A stretch of 5,388 bases of DNA from an uncultured Bacteroidales bacterium (GCA_900319595.1 ONOZ01000261.1:1-5388); one strand, 5' to 3'. Counted from the first letter of the stretch, positions 1 to 5,388 are shown. Made by a program: numbers and translations. Notes: generated from the sequence alone by a model not told the origin.

Positions 1-262
1 AATTGTCGCCCTCAATTATTACATGGTTAGGATATTTTTCGTTATTTGTATCATTGATTATTCGTTTTTTAGTATCCTCCACAATAATAGGCAATTTGTC
101 TTTAAGCATTTGCTCAATATCCTCAACTTTGTTCTCCCATACTAAGCCGTATTTCGTGTTTTCAGAAATCAATTCTATTATTGCCGATTTGTCTTCGTTG
201 TTGATAGCGTCTAACCCTTTTATTAGGTCAATAAGTTTTTGTCTGTCTTTATTTTCTGCCAT
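1..262 (-). CDS. Type III-like site-specific DNA-methyltransferase (Mod), N-terminal part only
   Basis: Reading the minus strand from ATG at 262 gives an open frame of 87 codons that leaves the window at base 1. Residues 37-43 (KYGLVWE) and 79-87 (NHVIIEGDN) match the N-terminal region of a family of adenine-specific type III Mod proteins, in which NH[VI][LI]IEGDN comes just before the SAM-binding and DPPY catalytic motifs. Those motifs would lie outside the window, so catalysis cannot be verified. The role would be sequence-specific adenine methylation of host DNA, usually with a Res helicase-nuclease encoded downstream. ATG 262 is chosen because homologues I recall start with a similar charged, lysine-rich N-terminus and no better in-frame start lies upstream. 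The frame stays open for some distance upstream, so a longer N-terminus is possible. It is separated from rnfE by a strong terminator and has its own promoter and leader. Confidence 0.75.
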   Translation of the reverse strand, partial: MAENKDRQKLIDLIKGLDAINNEDKSAIIELISENTKYGLVWENKVEDIEQMLKDKLPIIVEDTKKRIINDTNNEKYPNHVIIEGDN

Positions 263-285
263 TTTGTCTGCTTGTTTTTGGACAC
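223..285 (-). CDS. Possible 20-residue leader ORF overlapping the mod start
   Basis: On the minus strand a GTG at 285-283 follows an AGGAG at 296-292 with 6 bases between them, a textbook Shine-Dalgarno arrangement. The frame runs 20 codons, is rich in Lys, Gln and Thr (starting VSKNKQTKWQ), and stops with TAA at 225-223. It is not in the mod frame (offset 23 bases) and overlaps the first 40 bases of mod. It could be a regulatory upstream ORF whose translation affects mod initiation, or a chance reading. The peptide resembles nothing I know. The only support is the SD and its spacing, in a phylum that uses SD sites sparingly. Confidence 0.22.
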   Translation of the reverse strand: MSKNKQTKWQKIKTDKNLLT

Positions 286-355
286 TTTTTTCTCCTATCC
301 TAACGAAGATAAACAAAAAAGCGGAACTGTTTTTGCTACCCTATTATTGATATTG

Positions 356-492
356 GTGTCTGCTAAAAAACCTTTCTACTAATAGACACAACACAATTCA
401 CGCTAAACACGTGAATCTCTTACTGTCTTATTCTTGTAGAATTCTTTAAAGTTTAGCAGACTTTACATCATAAGAATAAGAGCCAAAAGCTC
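356..492 (-). ncRNA. Structured leader RNA upstream of mod, pseudoknot topology
   Basis: This stretch lies between a promoter-like box (547-554) and the mod start and contains an unusual set of perfect complementary segments. Stem A pairs 358-367 with 452-461 (GTCTGCTAAA and its complement, 10 bp). Stem B pairs 426-435 with 472-481 (TCTTATTCTT and its complement, 10 bp). A and B cross, giving an H-type pseudoknot. Inside A sits a 7-bp hairpin, 396-402 with 410-416 (ATTCACG/CGTGAAT). A 4-bp hairpin, 480-483 with 489-492, flanks B. A further hairpin, 356-361 with 384-389, uses bases of stem A and so is an alternative fold. I do not recognise an Rfam family. It may be a cis-acting leader controlling mod, a stand-alone RNA, or a DNA-level element such as inverted repeats of a mobile unit. 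The strand is chosen from the promoter and mod direction. Confidence 0.45.
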
Positions 493-546
493 AAGTTATT
501 TACTTTATACTATATATTCATTTCGTTTTTTCTATTTTTACGGTTG

Positions 547-554
547 CAAAGTTA
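547..554 (-). promoter_or_regulatory. Bacteroidota-type -7 box for the mod leader
   Basis: Read on the minus strand, 554-547 is TAACTTTG, an exact match to the TAnnTTTG -7 element of Bacteroidota primary sigma promoters. A -33 TTTG is not at the expected distance: the nearest, 587-584, is 29 bases upstream rather than about 20, so the -33 half is weak. A transcript starting near 540 would carry roughly 280 bases of leader before the mod ATG. Confidence 0.5.
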
Positions 555-621
555 AGACTTTTTTCTTTATTATTAAAATTAACCAAAATAAAATGATATT
601 AAAAAAAATTATTCTCGCAAT

Positions 622-675
622 TTAATAAAATAAATAGGCTGATTACTATAATAATCAGCCTATTTATTTTATTAA
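622..675 (-). terminator. Intrinsic terminator of the rnf operon, perfect 24-bp stem
   Basis: Bases 622-645 and 652-675 are perfectly complementary, with a 6-base loop at 646-651. The stem has a GC-containing core (AGGCTGATTA, 636-645) and long A/T outer arms, so either strand yields a hairpin followed by a U-rich tract. It starts 25 bases past the rnfE stop and would end the minus-strand rnf transcript. It separates rnf from the mod leader, which reads in the same direction. The symmetry makes it able to act in both directions, although no plus-strand gene points at it here. Confidence 0.85.
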
Positions 676-700
676 TGTATAATTATACTTTGTAATATTC

Positions 701-1288
701 TTATTGTTTTTTTGCTTTTATGTGATTTACCAATGCAACCAAGTATCCTAATGCAATAAATGCACCCGGAGGCAAAATAAATAGCAACATTCCATCACCA
801 GAGAATAATTTTGCTCCAAAAATACTACCTGCCCCTAAAATTTCTCTAACACTGCCCAAAAGCGTTAGTGCTAAAGTAAATCCTAATCCAATACCTATGC
901 CATCAAACAATGATTCTACTACATTATGTTTAGATGCAAATGCTTCAGCACGTCCTAAAATTACACAATTCACAACAATCAACGGAATAAATATACCTAA
1001 CGATGAGTCCAGTGCTGGTAAATATGCTTTGATTGCTAATTGCAAAATGGAAACGAATGTAGCAATTACAACAATAAATACAGGTATTCGGACTTTGTCG
1101 GGTACTATGTTTTTGATGGCAGATACTACCATATTTGAACACATTAACACAAACATAGAACACAATCCCATTGCCATACCATTTGATGCCGATGTGGTAG
1201 TCGCTAATGTAGGACACATACCAAGCAATAATACAAAGATAGGATTATCTTTTATTATACCGTTTATTATTATTTTCATTCCATTCAT
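701..1288 (-). CDS. rnfE: Rnf ion-translocating oxidoreductase, membrane subunit RnfE (RsxE)
   Basis: This 195-residue hydrophobic protein has the usual RnfE length and about six predicted membrane helices. The family signatures are clear: NPIFVLLLGMCP near residues 15-26 and PLIVVNCVILGRAEAFA near 102-118. Cys25 and Cys108 correspond to the conserved cysteines that, with two from RnfA, hold the intramembrane [2Fe-2S] cluster in Rnf and Nqr structures. RnfE works with RnfA in passing electrons across the membrane during ferredoxin:NAD+ oxidoreduction coupled to Na+ or H+ transport. It is the last gene of the operon, 11 bases after rnfG. An AGGAGG seven bases before ATG 1288 fixes the start. 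Normally rnfA follows; here the next element is the terminator. The paralogue NqrD is similar, but the neighbours are RnfD and RnfG in length and motif. Confidence 0.95.
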   Translation of the reverse strand: MNGMKIIINGIIKDNPIFVLLLGMCPTLATTTSASNGMAMGLCSMFVLMCSNMVVSAIKNIVPDKVRIPVFIVVIATFVSILQLAIKAYLPALDSSLGIFIPLIVVNCVILGRAEAFASKHNVVESLFDGIGIGLGFTLALTLLGSVREILGAGSIFGAKLFSGDGMLLFILPPGAFIALGYLVALVNHIKAKKQ

Positions 1289-1295
1289 AATGTTT

Positions 1296-1301
1296 CCTCC
1301 T
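1296..1301 (-). promoter_or_regulatory. Strong Shine-Dalgarno site of rnfE
   Basis: The minus strand shows AGGAGG at 1301-1296, seven bases before the rnfE ATG at 1288. It overlaps the rnfG stop codon (TAG at 1302-1300). It is a full anti-SD match, unlike rnfG, rnfD and the hydrogenase gene, whose starts follow A-rich leaders with no SD. It supports ATG 1288 over the second in-frame ATG at residue 4. Confidence 0.8.
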
Positions 1302-1878
1302 ATTTATTTAGAGATTGTTGAAATGCTTCGTATGCACATTGAACTGCAGTTAAAAAAGCACGTGATGTTATAGTTGATGCGGTTATAGCCTCAATATCTC
1401 CACCATCTTTTGTTACTTGAAAGTTGGTAGTCTTTGGATTTTTGCCTCTTATATCACCTTTATCTTTGAACCATTCGTCAGCTTTTGCTCCTAGACCCGG
1501 AGTCTCTGCAGTTTCCAATATAGTATAATCTGATATTGTGCCTTCGCGGTTCATTCCTACCATAATTTTGATTCTTCCTCCGTAGCCATCGTTATTGTAG
1601 GTCTCTACTGCGGCTCCTACAATCTCACCATTTTTTGTTGCGGGGTAGATTATAAATGCGTCTGCGTATCCATCTAATCTTATTTCTACGGACTCTTCAA
1701 CTTTTGCTTCTTTATCTGGCAATACATCTTTAATTGCTTGCTCTTTGTTCTTGCTTGCAGTTTCTTCTATCGGTTTTTTTGTCAATGCGTACGCTCCTGC
1801 TAACAACGCCGAAGCAATTAAAGCAATGAATGTTAAACTCATTACCATATTTTTTAATGTAGATTCTAACTTTGCCAT
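1300..1878 (-). CDS. rnfG: Rnf electron transport complex, FMN-binding subunit RnfG (RsxG)
   Basis: This 192-residue protein has one N-terminal membrane helix (about residues 10-32) followed by a soluble domain that would lie on the outer face of the cytoplasmic membrane. The FMN-binding domain shows ETAETPGLGAKA (121-132) and the flavinylation site EAITASTITS (163-172), where Thr169 should carry FMN through a phosphoester bond made by ApbE. The family consensus has Asp where Glu163 stands, so the match is good but not exact. RnfG passes electrons between the RnfA/RnfE cluster and RnfD. It is shorter than NqrC (around 250 residues), which favours Rnf. Its ATG is four bases after the rnfD stop and no SD is visible, so translational coupling is likely. 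Confidence 0.94.
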   Translation of the reverse strand: MAKLESTLKNMVMSLTFIALIASALLAGAYALTKKPIEETASKNKEQAIKDVLPDKEAKVEESVEIRLDGYADAFIIYPATKNGEIVGAAVETYNNDGYGGRIKIMVGMNREGTISDYTILETAETPGLGAKADEWFKDKGDIRGKNPKTTNFQVTKDGGDIEAITASTITSRAFLTAVQCAYEAFQQSLNK

Positions 1879-1882
1879 AATC

Positions 1883-2854
1883 TTACTTTATTTTTTTATA
1901 ACCGAATTTATCTGTTTTTACGAATTTGTTAATTAGTGGTGTAACGGCATTCATAATCAATATTGCAAACGAAACACCTTCTGGCATTGGTCCAAAACAA
2001 CGGAATATTATTGTCAAAAGTCCGCAACCGCAACCAAAAATTAGTTGTCCTTTGTGAGTTACAGGGGAGGTTACCATATCGGTTGCCATAAACACAGCAC
2101 CTAACATCATACCACCCGCAAACAAATGATATAAAGGATTAACAAATTGTGAGGAGTCTATTAGCCATAGTAATCCTGCAAAAATAAATGCACTACCTAA
2201 AAATGCAACAGGTATATGCCACGTGATGATTTTACGCCATACCATATAAATGCCACCAATTATTATAGCCAATGCAGATATTTCTCCAAAAGAACCACCT
2301 GTTGCTCCAAAAAATAGAGAACTTAGTGTAGGCAACTCTTTACCTTGAGATATTAAGCTTAATGTTGTTGGTCCTGTTATAGCCTCAGTTATTGGTGAAC
2401 CAAATAATGGTTGAGGTGTTGGCCATTCACTCAAAGCAACTGCCGTTGGGAAAGATAGGAACATAAATACTCGTCCAACCAAGGCAGGATTGAACGGATT
2501 TTTTCCTAAACCTCCAAAAGTCATCTTTCCTACTGCCATAGCAACCAATGCTCCGATTATAACCATCCACAAAGGTACGTTACTCGGAAGATTAAATGCT
2601 AACAACATACCTGTGATTACTGCCGAACCATCTAATACTGTGTTTTCTGTTTTTAATAAGTATTTGCCAATTAGCCATTCGAAAAACATACAAGAGGCAA
2701 CGCTCACGAGAGTTACTAATAAGGCTGAAATACCATAATAATAAATTCCTACTAAAAAAGCAGGCAATAAGGCTATCACCACTCCCCACATTATTTTTTG
2801 TGTGGTTTGTGTACTATGTACGTGAGGTGAGCCAGAAATAGTTAGTAATGCCAT
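1883..2854 (-). CDS. rnfD: Rnf electron transport complex, membrane FMN subunit RnfD (RsxD)
   Basis: This is a 323-residue polytopic membrane protein of normal RnfD length, well short of NqrB (about 410). It opens with SGSPHVHS (7-14), the RnfD N-terminal hallmark. It also carries GGLGKNPFNPALVGR (114-128), a GGSFGE segment (186-191), ATDMVTSPVTHKGQ (257-270) and GPMPEGVSFAILIMN (288-302). The covalent FMN site, usually D..SGAT, reads EAITGPT (157-163), so Thr163 is the likely FMN carrier in an altered context. RnfD forms the core of ion translocation together with RnfA and RnfE. It is the first gene of its operon: a promoter lies about 100 bases upstream and the next gene is divergent, so the usual upstream rnfB and rnfC are absent. 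The ATG at 2854 follows an A-rich leader without SD. Confidence 0.95.
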   Translation of the reverse strand: MALLTISGSPHVHSTQTTQKIMWGVVIALLPAFLVGIYYYGISALLVTLVSVASCMFFEWLIGKYLLKTENTVLDGSAVITGMLLAFNLPSNVPLWMVIIGALVAMAVGKMTFGGLGKNPFNPALVGRVFMFLSFPTAVALSEWPTPQPLFGSPITEAITGPTTLSLISQGKELPTLSSLFFGATGGSFGEISALAIIIGGIYMVWRKIITWHIPVAFLGSAFIFAGLLWLIDSSQFVNPLYHLFAGGMMLGAVFMATDMVTSPVTHKGQLIFGCGCGLLTIIFRCFGPMPEGVSFAILIMNAVTPLINKFVKTDKFGYKKIK

Positions 2855-2953
2855 ATTTTTGTCTTTTAATTATTACCTTTTTTTATTTTATTTCCAAATA
2901 TTCAACTATATTATAAAAAAATAATCATAATAGAGTATCTAAATATTGACGTG

Positions 2954-2985
2954 CAAAATTACGAAAAATAATTCATTTAAACAAA
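2954..2985 (-). promoter_or_regulatory. Promoter of the rnfDGE operon
   Basis: On the minus strand a -33 TTTG (2985-2982) is followed after 20 bases by TAATTTTG (2961-2954), an exact TAnnTTTG -7 element. Both boxes and the spacing fit the Bacteroidota primary sigma consensus. Transcription would start near 2948, leaving a leader of about 90 bases before the rnfD ATG. It indicates that rnfD begins its own transcript. Confidence 0.72.
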
Positions 2986-3082
2986 AAATGTAAATAATAA
3001 ATTTGAATTTCTTAATTTTAAAAGGTCAAATTCATTGTTTTAGTAAAGTATTATTTGATAGATATAAAAATAAATGTTTTTA

Positions 3083-3116
3083 TTTGCTCGAGTAATGAAT
3101 AAATTTTATATCTTTG
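3083..3116 (+). promoter_or_regulatory. Promoter of the sensory hydrogenase-phosphatase operon
   Basis: A -33 TTTG (3083-3086) and a -7 TATCTTTG (3109-3116), an exact TAnnTTTG, are separated by 22 bases. This is a near-consensus Bacteroidota promoter. The start site would be near 3123, giving a leader of only about 20 bases before the ATG at 3142. Confidence 0.75.
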
Positions 3117-3141
3117 CGGATTGAAGATTTAGGAATAATTT

Positions 3142-4917
3142 ATGAATAATACATACCCTATATATACGGAGAAGAATAATTGTCAGGATTGCTACAAATG
3201 TATAAAGGTTTGTCCGGTTAAGGCAATTAAATTTGAAGATTATTCTGCAAGTATTGTACCAAAAAAGTGCATTTGGTGTGGTGCATGTGTAGAAGTGTGT
3301 CCTTCAAATGCTAAAAAGGTAAGAAATGATATTGAGAAGGTAATTCGTGCATTGAGAAATAAAGAAAAAATTATTGTTTCCTTAGCACCAAGTTATCTAA
3401 GTGAATTTTTTGATATACAAACAGATACATTGATTGCAGCATTTAAGGATGCAGGATTTTATGCGGTAAGTGAAACTGCATTAGGTGCAGAGTTGGTAGC
3501 TCTAAAAGCAAAAGAATGGTTTGCAAGTAGAGATAGTGGAGTGTATTTTTCTTCTTGTTGTCCAACCACAGTGCAACTTGTTAGAAAATACTACCCACAA
3601 CTTGCTGATAGAATCTCGCCTATTGCTTCGCCTGTTGAGGCTCATGCGACTTTTTTAAAACAACATTATCCTGATTACAAGGTTTGTTTTGTTGGACCAT
3701 GTATTGCTAAAAAAACAGAGTTAGACTATTTAGATAATAAATTAGATTACGTTCTTACATTCAAAGAAATTAGCGAATTGTTTGAGATGTTGGGCGTTGA
3801 TATGGAGTTTCAAAAACCCAATGAGCAAGACAAGTTCATTCCCATGAAAGCAGGAAATGGCAATTTGTATCCTACAGATGGCGGTATGCTAACCTGTATG
3901 ATAGAAATCGGAAATAATATAGATGATAACCTATCAAGTATTAAAGAAAACTTGCTTACTGTATCGGGTGTAGAAAATGTTAGAGAGGTGCTAGAGGATG
4001 TGGATAAATTTGATAAAGATAAAAAGTATTTTATTGAAATTCTCGGCTGTAGTGGCGGTTGTGTGAATGGACCAGCTACAATTAAAAAGGCATCTTCATT
4101 GGTTAAACGCACGCAAGTATTTGACGGTGTTACAGATGCTGAAAACAACACGGCATATAAAGAACTTTTTGCTACAGGTATTGCAACTAATTTCAACAAT
4201 ATAGACACATTTGATAATAAATCTTATACCCAAAAAGACATTGTTGAGATTCTTAAACGAGTAAATAAAGTCAGTGAGGATGATTATTTGAATTGCGGAG
4301 GATGTGGATACGATAATTGTAAAGCATTTGGTGAGGCTCTGTTAGATGGTTTGGCAGAAAACGATATGTGCGTGTCTTATATGCGAAGACTTGCAAGAGA
4401 TAAGACGAATATACTTTTGAAAAAGATGCCTCAGGGTGTTGTTATAGTTGATGAAGATTTGAAAATCATACAAGCAAACGAGAAATTTGCAACTACACTT
4501 GGTGAAGAGATGTCGGAACTTTATGCTATTAAACCCGGATTGAAGGGGTTGGATATAACAAAACAACTTACTTTTCATAAATATTTTTCAACTGTACTTA
4601 ATACTTGTAATGACATATTGGAGCAAGATATTAGAGATGGAAACAATTATTATCGTTTGAGTGTGTTTTCTGTGCAAGACCACCAACAAGTTTGTGGAAT
4701 CATAGAGAATATGCATGCCCCCGAGGTAAGAAAAGATGTAGTATTAACGCGAACGCAAGACGTAATTAAGCAAAATATGAAAGTTGTTCAACAGATAGCA
4801 TTCTTACTTGGCGAAAATGCGTCTTACACAGAAAGTATGTTAAACTCTATTGTGGAATCTCATTCAGAGAAAAGTAGTAATGATAACGAACCAATAACAT
4901 TTGATTTGAATGGCTGA
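3142..4917 (+). CDS. Putative sensory [FeFe]-hydrogenase with PAS domain (group C3-like)
   Basis: The 591 residues form an ordered chain of redox modules. Two ferredoxin-type [4Fe-4S] motifs come first (Cys14/17/20/24 and Cys43/46/49/53). The [FeFe]-hydrogenase H-domain (about 75-375) has SSCCP (137-141), GPCIAKK (185-191) and GCSGGCVNGP (302-311), so the H-cluster ligands Cys140, Cys187, Cys303 and Cys307 and the neighbouring Cys139 are all present. A Cys4 Fe-S motif follows (Cys385/388/393/410, CGGCGYDNC), then a PAS-like domain (about 425-525) and a conserved helical tail containing FLLGENA (554-560). No membrane segment is seen, so it is cytoplasmic. Catalytic HydA enzymes lack the PAS domain and have MPC and GGGQP in place of GPC and NGPA. 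With the overlapping SpoIIE gene this fits the putatively sensory group C3 of hydrogenase classification; group B is the alternative. Downstream, such genes often precede a trimeric HydABC hydrogenase. Confidence 0.87.
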   Translation: MNNTYPIYTEKNNCQDCYKCIKVCPVKAIKFEDYSASIVPKKCIWCGACVEVCPSNAKKVRNDIEKVIRALRNKEKIIVSLAPSYLSEFFDIQTDTLIAAFKDAGFYAVSETALGAELVALKAKEWFASRDSGVYFSSCCPTTVQLVRKYYPQLADRISPIASPVEAHATFLKQHYPDYKVCFVGPCIAKKTELDYLDNKLDYVLTFKEISELFEMLGVDMEFQKPNEQDKFIPMKAGNGNLYPTDGGMLTCMIEIGNNIDDNLSSIKENLLTVSGVENVREVLEDVDKFDKDKKYFIEILGCSGGCVNGPATIKKASSLVKRTQVFDGVTDAENNTAYKELFATGIATNFNNIDTFDNKSYTQKDIVEILKRVNKVSEDDYLNCGGCGYDNCKAFGEALLDGLAENDMCVSYMRRLARDKTNILLKKMPQGVVIVDEDLKIIQANEKFATTLGEEMSELYAIKPGLKGLDITKQLTFHKYFSTVLNTCNDILEQDIRDGNNYYRLSVFSVQDHQQVCGIIENMHAPEVRKDVVLTRTQDVIKQNMKVVQQIAFLLGENASYTESMLNSIVESHSEKSSNDNEPITFDLNG

Positions 4918-5388
4918 GAATATTTTTGTAGAAGCGGGGAGTTTTCAGTTAAACAAAAGTGGAAATATTGCTTGCGGGGATACAGTCTTGTTACATAAAT
5001 TTCCGAAAGAGGAACGTTGTATTGCAGTTTTGTCAGATGGTTTGGGTAGTGGAATAAAGGCAAATGTACTCAGTACAATGACGGCGTCAATGGCAATGAA
5101 CTTCTCAATTAAAAGAGAACCTATTATGCGTACATCTCGCACTATTATGGACGCACTTCCAGTGGATAGAAGACGAAATATTTCTTATTCGACATTCACC
5201 ATTATTGATATAGACGAAGAAGGAGATACACAGATAATGGAATTTGACAATCCTCCTTCTTTATTAGTCCGTCAGGGTAAGGTTTTACACTTAAACTCAC
5301 AGACTTTCAAAATAAATGAGAAGATTTTAGGTAACAATTATGAAAGAGTCTTAAAATTATCCGAGATTGCTCTGAAAAAAGGTGATAG
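4910..5388 (+). CDS. SpoIIE/PP2C-type protein serine/threonine phosphatase, N-terminal part
   Basis: The ATG at 4910 lies inside the end of the hydrogenase gene: the sequence ATGGCTGA holds both this start and the upstream TGA, an 8-base overlap that implies coupled translation. The frame is open for 159 codons to the window end. CGDTV (22-26) and LSDGLGSG (41-48) are the metal-binding Asp motifs of SpoIIE/PP2C phosphatases, with Asp24 and Asp43 as probable metal ligands. A later acidic turn, MEFDNPPSLL (about 112-121), fits the same fold. It appears to start directly with the catalytic domain, without its own sensor or membrane segment, which suggests that the hydrogenase-PAS protein supplies the signal. 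The substrate phosphoprotein is unknown; it may be an anti-anti-sigma-like protein or a regulator of the neighbouring hydrogenase. The C-terminus is outside the window. Confidence 0.88.
   Translation, partial: MAENIFVEAGSFQLNKSGNIACGDTVLLHKFPKEERCIAVLSDGLGSGIKANVLSTMTASMAMNFSIKREPIMRTSRTIMDALPVDRRRNISYSTFTIIDIDEEGDTQIMEFDNPPSLLVRQGKVLHLNSQTFKINEKILGNNYERVLKLSEIALKKGD

Larger units (their letters stand above)
2855..3141. other. Divergent intergenic control region between rnfD and the hydrogenase gene
   Basis: These 287 very AT-rich bases contain no convincing gene. They hold the two promoters described separately, pointing away from each other, with about 97 bases between their -33 boxes (2986-3082). 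That central part has only short AT-rich inverted repeats (aatttga 3000-3006 with tcaaatt 3026-3032; aaataata 2992-2999 with tattattt 3049-3056). These could be an operator but are expected often by chance at this composition. No recognisable Rex or Crp/Fnr site was seen. Confidence 0.6.

Noticed and set aside
314..335. Small hairpin (caaaaa 314-319 with tttttg 330-335) in the mod leader
   Set aside because: A six-pair, mostly A-T stem with a ten-base loop is too weak to call as a terminator or separate element.
3..350. Plus-strand open frame of 115 codons, hydrophobic and Ser-rich
   Set aside because: It lies antisense to the mod N-terminus, whose translation carries family motifs; the composition is what a reversed Lys/Glu-rich gene gives.
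263..620. tRNA gene or CRISPR array in the left intergenic region
   Set aside because: No T-loop GTTCRA signature, no acceptor-stem pairing, and no regularly spaced repeats were found.
897..1373. Plus-strand open frame of 158 codons
   Set aside because: Antisense shadow of rnfE and the end of rnfG, both of which have clear family motifs.
701..2854. Na+-translocating NADH:quinone reductase (Nqr) instead of Rnf
   Set aside because: The RnfD-like protein (323 residues) and RnfG-like protein (192) are too short for NqrB and NqrC, and the SPHVHS N-terminus is typical of RnfD.
2992..3056. Nested AT-rich inverted repeats in the divergent region
   Set aside because: Arms of 7-8 bases made almost only of A and T are expected by chance here; kept only as a note in the region description.
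3810..4208. Minus-strand open frame of 132 codons
   Set aside because: Antisense to the hydrogenase H-domain, with no start signals or recognisable motif.
3142..4917. Ordinary catalytic HydA hydrogenase
   Set aside because: The PAS domain, the extra Cys4 motif, GPC and NGPA changes, and the overlapping SpoIIE gene point to a sensory role.

Overview
The window reads as chromosomal DNA from an anaerobic, AT-rich member of the Bacteroidota, probably Bacteroidales. Three of the start regions are preceded by the TAnnTTTG promoter element typical of that phylum, most starts follow A-rich leaders without a Shine-Dalgarno site, and the gene content is ferredoxin and hydrogenase metabolism. Taxonomy is inferred from these signs only.

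Layout, left to right. (1) Positions 1-262, minus strand: the N-terminus of a type III-like site-specific DNA-methyltransferase (Mod), cut by the window edge. (2) About 263-555: a long leader for mod, with a promoter -7 box at 547-554. It holds two perfect 10-bp stems that cross each other (pseudoknot topology), further hairpins, and a tiny SD-led ORF that overlaps the mod start out of frame. (3) 622-675: a perfect 24-bp stem hairpin that ends the rnf transcript. (4) 701-2854, minus strand: a tight three-gene operon rnfD-rnfG-rnfE, encoding membrane and flavin/iron-sulfur subunits of the Rnf ferredoxin:NAD+ oxidoreductase ion pump. It has its own promoter (2954-2985) and its own terminator, and rnfB, rnfC and rnfA are not in it. 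(5) 2855-3141: a divergent control region with two back-to-back Bacteroidota-type promoters. (6) 3142-4917, plus strand: a putative sensory [FeFe]-hydrogenase (two [4Fe-4S] sites, H-cluster domain, extra Cys4 Fe-S motif, PAS domain), resembling the phosphatase-linked group C3. (7) 4910-5388, plus strand: a SpoIIE/PP2C-type phosphatase that overlaps the hydrogenase gene by 8 bases and runs off the window.

Working model (inference): the hydrogenase-PAS protein senses H2 or the redox state of the ferredoxin pool and sets the activity of the co-translated phosphatase. The divergent rnf operon encodes part of the machine that draws on the same ferredoxin pool. The restriction-modification gene and its structured leader look like a separate, possibly mobile, unit placed just downstream of the rnf operon, where rnfA would normally stand.
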